Shown: positions 59,564 to 64,000 of the stretch, piece by piece
Numbering within the stretch: the first letter of the stretch is position 1
Layout of the letters: each line of letters begins with the position of its first letter
NCBI RefSeq assembly: GCF_013001025.1
Contig: NZ_CP053021.1
Location: forward strand, 496,001 to 560,000
Direction: 5' to 3'
Source: Sphingobium yanoikuyae
GTDB lineage: Bacteria; Pseudomonadota; Alphaproteobacteria; Sphingomonadales; Sphingomonadaceae
DNA length: 64,000 nt
Notes under the pieces: generated by a model
Told to the model about the DNA's origin: nothing
The model's database searches: none
Seen by the model: only the letters and a program-made list of their open reading frames with translations
Program-made: the position numbers and the translations under genes

Positions 59564-60322
59564 ATGCGTGCCTCGATCCGTCACCTGCTATTGTGCCCGC
59601 TGGGCGGGATGGCCCTGTTGTCGGGCTGCGCGGGACAGCGGGAGGTGGCGGTTGCGCCGCTGCCTGCGCCGGTGCGGACGCAGCCCGTGCCCCAGCCGCT
59701 GCCGCCGATGGGCGCGACGGCCACCATGCAGATACCGGCGATCGGTGCCGATGGTCAGCGCGTCACGCCCAACCGCGATCTGAGCGGGGCGGCAACGCTG
59801 TGGCATATGCGCATGGCGCTGAACGTGGCCGCCCTGTCCTGCCAGGGGAGCGGCGACGCGGCGCGGCTGCAATATAATGCGCTGCTGGCCCGGCACAGGG
59901 CGGCGCTGACGCGGGCCAATGCGCAGGTCGAGGGGGAATATAAGGGACAGTTCGGCGGCGGCGCGATCGCGCAGCGCGAGCGGCTGAATACTATCGTCTA
60001 TAATTTCTTTGCGCTGCCGCCGGCGCAGGCGGGTTTCTGCGCGGAGGCGGTGCGGGTGGGGGCGGCCGTCAACAGCCTGCCCGCGGACCAGTTGCTCGCC
60101 TATGCCCCGACCGGCCTCGCCGCGCTGGAAAAGCCCTTCACCGATTTCTTCGATGCCTATGCCCGCTATCAGACCGACCTGGCGGCATGGCGTTCGGGGC
60201 GGACGCTGGCGATGGCGCCGGTGGTGCTGGAGGTCCGGCTGAGCCGGGCGGACCTGATCGCGGATGATGGCGTGACGGTGCCGAAGGGGGCGATGCCGCG
60301 CCTGCTGGCGCGCGCCGACTGA
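59564..60322 (+). CDS. Predicted lipoprotein, paralog of the next gene
   Basis: 252 aa. Lipobox LLSGC near residue 22 (GGMALLSGCAGQ), so it should be a lipid-anchored envelope protein. A Pro-rich linker (~30-50) is followed by TPNRDLSGAATLWHMRMALNVA, a Cys (LSCQG), and LNTIVYNFFALPPAQAGFC with a second Cys; these blocks recur in the next protein. No family recognised. Starts 85 bp after the previous gene. Confidence 0.78.
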   Translation: MRASIRHLLLCPLGGMALLSGCAGQREVAVAPLPAPVRTQPVPQPLPPMGATATMQIPAIGADGQRVTPNRDLSGAATLWHMRMALNVAALSCQGSGDAARLQYNALLARHRAALTRANAQVEGEYKGQFGGGAIAQRERLNTIVYNFFALPPAQAGFCAEAVRVGAAVNSLPADQLLAYAPTGLAALEKPFTDFFDAYARYQTDLAAWRSGRTLAMAPVVLEVRLSRADLIADDGVTVPKGAMPRLLARAD

Positions 60323-60523
60323 GAAAAATCGGCTATTTCCGGCCTTTTTCGCGATGCTCGGCTTGCCGCATTGCAACCAATTGGGATAGCGGGCTTTTAA
60401 CAGCAACCGGGCGGGGGTTCAGCGGTGAACCACAGGCAGGGCCGTCCTTGGCTGCGCGTTAAGCATATTTCCTCCGGTGGAAATGCCCGGCATGTTGGCC
60501 GGGCCAGATCGTCGGAGTAGTTG

Positions 60524-61459
60524 ATGTTCCTGCCACGTTCCCTGTCTTCCCGTCTGTCGCTGCTTGCCCTGACGGCGCTGGCGGCCTGTGCGACGCCGGT
60601 GAAGCAAGTGCCGCCCACGCCGCCGCCGGCGGTGGTGCCGACGGTGATGCCGACCCCGCCGCGCTATTCCGCGCCCGACATGGTGCCGCCCGACAAGGAC
60701 GAGGCCGGGAAGTTCATCACCCCCAATCGCGATTCCCAGGGCGACCAGGCGCTGTGGCATGTGCGCATGGGGCTGAACGTCGCGGCGCTGGGCTGTCCCG
60801 AGACCAATGGCCAGACGCGCATATTGTACAACCAGATGCTGACCGTGCATGGCGCGTCGCTGAAACGCGCCAACGACACGCTGGAGGTCAGCTATCAGCA
60901 GCGTTACGGCAGCAGCGCGATCCGCATGCGCGAAGTGCTGAACACGCTGGTCTATAATTTCTTTGCCCTGCCGCCGGCGCAGAAGGCCTTCTGCCAGAAG
61001 GCGGTGGCGACGATGACGATCATCAACGGGCTGACGCCCGAGGCGCTGGCCGCCTATGCGCCCAAGGCGCTGGACGAGCTGGAGCAGCCCTTCCGCGATT
61101 TCTGGGCGGAATATGAGGATTATCTGCGGCGGCTGGAGGAATGGCGCAAGCGCTTCGGCGCGACGGTGAAGCTGGTCGGCCCGGTCGGCGGCGACGATCT
61201 GAACGACCATGAACCGCCGGCACCGACCGCGCCCGCGCCGATGGGGCAGGTGCCGGCCACGCCGATGCAGCGGCCGTCGGACATGATCCTGCCCGATGCG
61301 CCGGCTTCCGCGCCCGCGCCTGCTGCTCCGGCTCCGTCTGCGCCGACCCCGGCTGTTCCGGGAACGCCGAGCGCGCCGCCGCCGGTGGTGCCGACCCAGC
61401 CGCAGGTGCAGGCGCCCAAATTGCCGTTGCAGCCGGTTCCCGCGCCGCCCGAAAGCTGA
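60524..61459 (+). CDS. Predicted lipoprotein with Pro/Ala-rich tail, paralog of previous gene
   Basis: 311 aa. Lipobox in LTALAACATP (Cys near residue 23). Shares with the upstream protein TPNRD..G...LWH.RM.LNVAAL.C, a basic central helix, and LNTLVYNFFALPPAQKAFC, then FRDFWAEYEDYLRRLEEW. The last ~90 residues are Pro/Ala-rich (APAPAAPAPSAPTPA type), perhaps spanning peptidoglycan. GGAG lies six bases before ATG 60524. Function unknown. Confidence 0.78.
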   Translation: MFLPRSLSSRLSLLALTALAACATPVKQVPPTPPPAVVPTVMPTPPRYSAPDMVPPDKDEAGKFITPNRDSQGDQALWHVRMGLNVAALGCPETNGQTRILYNQMLTVHGASLKRANDTLEVSYQQRYGSSAIRMREVLNTLVYNFFALPPAQKAFCQKAVATMTIINGLTPEALAAYAPKALDELEQPFRDFWAEYEDYLRRLEEWRKRFGATVKLVGPVGGDDLNDHEPPAPTAPAPMGQVPATPMQRPSDMILPDAPASAPAPAAPAPSAPTPAVPGTPSAPPPVVPTQPQVQAPKLPLQPVPAPPES

Positions 61460-61466
61460 TCGCCGG

Positions 61467-61904
61467 TCAGGCGTCGCGCGCGTCGAAGCGGGCGCGGGCG
61501 TCCTCGACCGTGGCGAGATTGCGTTCGGCCCAGACCCATACGCCGCAGAAGGCGGCGCTGAGGCTGTTGCCGAGTGGGGTGAGGGCATAGTCGACGCGCG
61601 GCGGCACCACCGGATGGACGGTGCGGGTGAGCAGGCCATCGCGCTCCATCTGGCGCAGCGTCTGGGTCAGCATCTTCTGGCTGATCCCTTCGACCGCGCG
61701 GCCGACCTCGGTAAATCGCAGCGTGCCGCGCTCCTCCAGCAATTCCAGGATCAGCATCGTCCATTTGTCGGCCACCCGGCCGATCAGTTCGTTGACGAGT
61801 CGCTCCACCCTCGGATCGAGATCGGTCGGCGGATCATGGTCGAGATACTGCTCGGCGGCCGCTATTTCGGCGGTGGCGAAGCGGGATTCCAGAGGATTTG
61901 CCAT
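61467..61904 (-). CDS. HxlR-family transcriptional regulator
   Basis: 145 aa with a single winged helix-turn-helix: RVADKWTMLILELLEERGTLRF, then ISQKMLTQTLRQMERDGLL and a wing at VPPRVDYALTPLG. Typical HxlR/YodB, many of which sense electrophiles or oxidants through a Cys; here one Cys is seen (SAAFCGVW), not at the YodB N-terminal position. Divergent from an SDR gene, which it probably controls. Confidence 0.92.
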   Translation of the reverse strand: MANPLESRFATAEIAAAEQYLDHDPPTDLDPRVERLVNELIGRVADKWTMLILELLEERGTLRFTEVGRAVEGISQKMLTQTLRQMERDGLLTRTVHPVVPPRVDYALTPLGNSLSAAFCGVWVWAERNLATVEDARARFDARDA

Positions 61905-61917
61905 TTCTTACCTTTGG

Positions 61918-61941
61918 GTGCCTATGGCACTTTATGGTGCC
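61918..61941. promoter_or_regulatory. GTGCC operator-like repeats between HxlR and SDR genes
   Basis: GTGCC-TAT-GGCAC (61918-61930) is a palindrome, and a further GTGCC half site follows at 61937-61941. It lies just before the HxlR start, in the 101-bp divergent gap. Probable HxlR binding site. Confidence 0.55.
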
Positions 61942-62005
61942 TTCTTTCCAAAAGAGAGTGTGGGGCTAAATTAGTGGGCAAGCAACCAGTCACAGGAGCT
62001 TTCCC

Positions 62006-62746
62006 ATGAAAAATTCCGGCAACACCATCCTCATCACCGGCGGCGGTTCGGGCATCGGCGCGGCGCTGGCCCATGAATTTCACGCAGCGGGCAACCAGGT
62101 CATCATCGCCGGACGGCGGCAGGCGGCACTCGACGAGGTGGTCGCGGCGCACCCCGGCATGGCGTCGATGGTGATCGACATGGAAGATCCGACGGCGATC
62201 GCGGCCTTCGCGGACAAGCTGGTCGCCGACTTTCCGGCGCTCGACGCGGTGCTGTTGAATGCCGGCATCATGGTGGCGGAGGACAAGATCGACCTCGCCA
62301 TCGCCGAGGCGACGGTGGCGACCAATCTGCTTGGCCCGATCCGCCTGACCCATAAGCTGCTGCCGCATCTGCTGGCGCAGCCGAGCGCGACGATCCTGAC
62401 CGTGTCGTCGGGCCTGGCCTTCGTCCCGCTGGCGGCGACGCCGACCTACAGCGCGACCAAGGCGGCGATCCATGGCTGGTCGCTGGCGATGCGCGAGCAG
62501 CTCAAGGACACGAGTGTCGATGTGGTGGAGATCGTGCCGCCCGGCGTGCAGACCGACCTGATGCCGGGTCATGCCGAAAATCCGCAGATGATGCCGCTCG
62601 CCGATTTCATCAGCGAGACGATGGGCCTGTTGCGGCAGGAGCCGACCCCGGCCGAGATCCATGTCGAGCGGGTCAAGTTCCTGAGCGAGGCGACCAAGCG
62701 CGGCGAATTCGACCAGGTGTTCGGGATGCTGAACGGGGCGCATTGA
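62006..62746 (+). CDS. Short-chain dehydrogenase/reductase, DltE-like
   Basis: 246 aa, NAD(P)-dependent. Cofactor motif ILITGGGSGIGAALAHEF at residues ~9-26, NAG in VLLNAGIMVAE, and the catalytic Ser/Tyr/Lys in TVSSGLAFVPLAATPTYSATKAAI. The C-terminal VEIVPPGVQTDLMPGH resembles DltE/YdfG-like oxidoreductases. Substrate unknown. Controlled with high probability by the divergent HxlR gene. Confidence 0.92.
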   Translation: MKNSGNTILITGGGSGIGAALAHEFHAAGNQVIIAGRRQAALDEVVAAHPGMASMVIDMEDPTAIAAFADKLVADFPALDAVLLNAGIMVAEDKIDLAIAEATVATNLLGPIRLTHKLLPHLLAQPSATILTVSSGLAFVPLAATPTYSATKAAIHGWSLAMREQLKDTSVDVVEIVPPGVQTDLMPGHAENPQMMPLADFISETMGLLRQEPTPAEIHVERVKFLSEATKRGEFDQVFGMLNGAH

Positions 62747-62767
62747 CGCCCGCAAAGCTTGCCTCCT

Positions 62768-62861
62768 GCATGGGGGAGGACTATCTGGGCTTCGTCAAGC
62801 GAGGCCACGTCCTCCCCCGCCATGCTGGTTTCAAGTCCGGGACGGCCCGGTGCCCCTTGTG
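62768..62861 (+). ncRNA. Structured leader of gdx: candidate guanidine-II (mini-ykkC) riboswitch
   Basis: A hairpin CCGGG-ACGG-CCCGG at 62837-62850, with the ACGR tetraloop that defines each half of the guanidine-II (mini-ykkC) riboswitch, lies 25 bp before the ATG and just before the ribosome site GAAGGAG. Upstream is a long hairpin (arms at 62768-62781 and 62809-62825, 14 bp with a 3-nt bulge) containing ACG at 62807-62809 followed by T, not the consensus ACGR. So only one of two expected loops is canonical. The downstream gene encodes the matching guanidinium exporter type. Confidence 0.45.
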
Positions 62862-62874
62862 AAGGAGCGCCATC

Positions 62875-63195
62875 ATGGCCTGGATTGCCCTGTTTTTTGC
62901 CGGATTGCTGGAAATCGTCTGGGCCTTTGCGATGAAGCAGTCGCATGGCTTTACCCGGCTGGTGCCGAGCCTCATCACCCTTGGCGCGATGTTTGCCAGT
63001 TTCGGCCTGTTGTCGATGGCGATGCGCAGCCTGCCGCTGGGTACCGCCTATATGATCTGGACCGGGATCGGCGCGCTGGGGGCCTTTGCCGTCGGCGTCG
63101 CCTTCCTGGGGGAAGCGATCAGCCCGGCGCGGCTGGCGGCGGCGGCGCTGATCCTGTCGGGCCTGGTCATGATGAAGTTGGCGTCGCCGGGCTGA
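62875..63195 (+). CDS. gdx: Small multidrug resistance exporter, Gdx/SugE type
   Basis: 106 aa with four membrane helices. Essential Glu13 is in FFAGLLEIVWAFAMK, and QSHGFTRLVPS and GTAYMIWTGIGALGAF are the Gdx (guanidinium/H+ antiporter, formerly SugE) signatures rather than EmrE-type. GAAGGAG precedes the ATG. Its last 29 bp overlap the convergent HxlR-SCP2 gene. The leader may sense guanidine. Confidence 0.92.
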   Translation: MAWIALFFAGLLEIVWAFAMKQSHGFTRLVPSLITLGAMFASFGLLSMAMRSLPLGTAYMIWTGIGALGAFAVGVAFLGEAISPARLAAAALILSGLVMMKLASPG

Positions 63196-63862
63196 CCGTC
63201 GAGGGCGCCTTGGGCGGCAGCGGGAAGAGGCGGACGAAGCGTTCCGCCAGCGCCCGGTCGCCCTCCACCTGCAAGGCCGGGGCCATCGCCGCGAAGGACT
63301 GGCCGCCATAGACGATCGCGGCGAGCGCATTCTGGTCGCCGGTGAAGATCAGATCGGCGCCGGCCGCTTCGCCCCGGTCGATGGTGAAATCGCCGTCATG
63401 GAGCGTGGCGCGAAATTCCTCCTCACCGAAGCGGAAGCCGATGGTGGCATGAAGGTCGCCGATCGCGGCGCGATCGATCATCGTGCGCATCGACATCACC
63501 ACCGACACCTGGCTCATCGGCATGCCCGGCTGCATCGTGGGCGATCGGCAGGCCCAGCGACCCAGCACCATGAACAATATTTCCGACTCGCGGCCCCATT
63601 CGGTCAGCTCGTAAATCTGGCTGGCGGCGGGCGGGGGCAGGCGGCGGCGGACAAGGATGCTGGCCGCTTCCAGTTCCTCCAGCCGCTGGGTCAGCACATT
63701 GGCGCTGATTCCGGGCAGGCTGGCGCGCAGGTCGGTGAAGCGCTTGGGGCCGAGCAGCAATTCCCGCATGATCGGCATCGCCCAGCGATCGCCGATCAGA
63801 TCGAGCGCATGGGCGGTGGCACAGCCATCCTGATAGGCGCGTTTGCGCGGATTGGGACTCAT
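63167..63862 (-). CDS. HxlR-family regulator fused to SCP2-like sterol-binding domain
   Basis: 231 aa. Residues ~1-105: winged helix (TAHALDLIGDRWAMPIMRELL, then ISANVLTQRLEELEAASIL). Residues ~115-215: SCP2-like fold (MIDRAAIGDLHATIGFRFGE; GDFTIDRGEAAGADLIFTGD; LAAIVYGGQSFAAMAPALQV), a hydrophobic-ligand pocket. The fusion suggests a ligand-sensing regulator. Likely controls the gene starting at 63986, from which it is divergent. Confidence 0.88.
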   Translation of the reverse strand: MSPNPRKRAYQDGCATAHALDLIGDRWAMPIMRELLLGPKRFTDLRASLPGISANVLTQRLEELEAASILVRRRLPPPAASQIYELTEWGRESEILFMVLGRWACRSPTMQPGMPMSQVSVVMSMRTMIDRAAIGDLHATIGFRFGEEEFRATLHDGDFTIDRGEAAGADLIFTGDQNALAAIVYGGQSFAAMAPALQVEGDRALAERFVRLFPLPPKAPSTVSPATPTSS

Positions 63863-63985
63863 TGGTTATCTTTTCTAACTTGTGTGTTGCATAATATAAT
63901 CTTCGGGCGCACAAAGTTCAAGTCGGCGACTCAAACCCGGAATTTTTGGGGTGCGAGCCGCCATGAAAGCATGAGGAGAGAGACG

Positions 63986-64000
63986 ATGGCCGATGCGCCC
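63986..64000 (+). CDS. Start of an unidentified gene (cut by window end)
   Basis: ATG GCC GAT GCG CCC (M-A-D-A-P) with GAGGAGAG six to seven bases upstream. Divergent from the HxlR-SCP2 gene, with an A+T-rich gap between (63863-63985). Only five codons are visible, so no function can be given. Confidence 0.5.

Noticed and set aside
1-64000. CRISPR arrays, tRNA/rRNA genes, complete insertion sequences or prophage
   Set aside because: No regularly spaced repeats, cloverleaf-like sequences with CCA ends, transposases or phage structural genes were recognised by eye; a tRNAscan or IS search could still find something small.

Overview
The window is dense, GC-rich chromosomal DNA of an alphaproteobacterium, most probably a sphingomonad (Sphingobium/Sphingomonas type). 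The case rests on four things: a chvI-chvG-hprK-rapZ-EIIA-HPr cluster facing a divergent pckA, a short one-domain HprK, two large TonB-dependent receptors, and short palindromic repeats of kinds I know from sphingomonad genomes. No rRNA, tRNA, CRISPR array, complete insertion sequence or prophage was recognised.

Layout. 1-5.1 kb: the ffh-rpsP-rimM-trmD-rplS translation operon, interrupted between rimM and trmD by a VapBC toxin-antitoxin pair, a serine beta-lactamase-like hydrolase and a small membrane protein. 5.3-11.9 kb: a TonB receptor, a GNAT enzyme, an MFS transporter, a TrmH-type RNA methyltransferase and a GAF-GGDEF cyclase. 12-18.3 kb: the nitrogen/carbon-type PTS (HPr, EIIA), HprK, RapZ, the ChvG/ChvI two-component system and divergent pckA. 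18.4-24.4 kb: a small hypothetical gene, ferredoxin-NADP reductase, a DUF885 protein, an HTH protein, then a less GC-rich TPR gene and a parDE module. 24.4-31.1 kb: NfeD and stomatin, separated by repeats; a CitE-like lyase with a lactate dehydrogenase; and a set of PQQ-dehydrogenase accessory genes (SoxYZ-like carrier, zinc metallohydrolase, CXXCW protein) beside a pseudoazurin, with no PQQ dehydrogenase in view.

31.2-38.9 kb holds the most coherent regulatory system: a tripartite ABC efflux operon (HlyD, ATPase, MacB/FtsX permease) led by a 66-residue secreted protein, facing an NtrC-type response regulator and its histidine kinase. I can read a consensus sigma-54 -24/-12 promoter in front of the small gene and two pairs of related 16-bp palindromes, each pair spaced 21 bp apart. 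39-48.7 kb: an aldo-keto reductase, DedA and TerC membrane proteins, then a tricarboxylate-type uptake locus (AbrB-family protein, CitMHS, porin, a solute-binding protein without a permease) divergent from a TctD/TctE-like two-component system.

48.8-64 kb: a TPR-sulfotransferase, a second TonB receptor followed by a small CxxCH protein, a DUF1801/YdeI protein, a TonB-C-domain secreted protein, ubiG, lysC behind a strongly structured leader, a nitronate monooxygenase, two tandem paralogous lipoproteins, an HxlR regulator divergent from an SDR, a Gdx/SugE exporter behind a leader containing an ACGG hairpin that resembles half of a guanidine-II riboswitch, and an HxlR-SCP2 fusion regulator. The last 15 bases begin another gene.

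Function assignments come from reading motifs and remembered family features; no database search was run.
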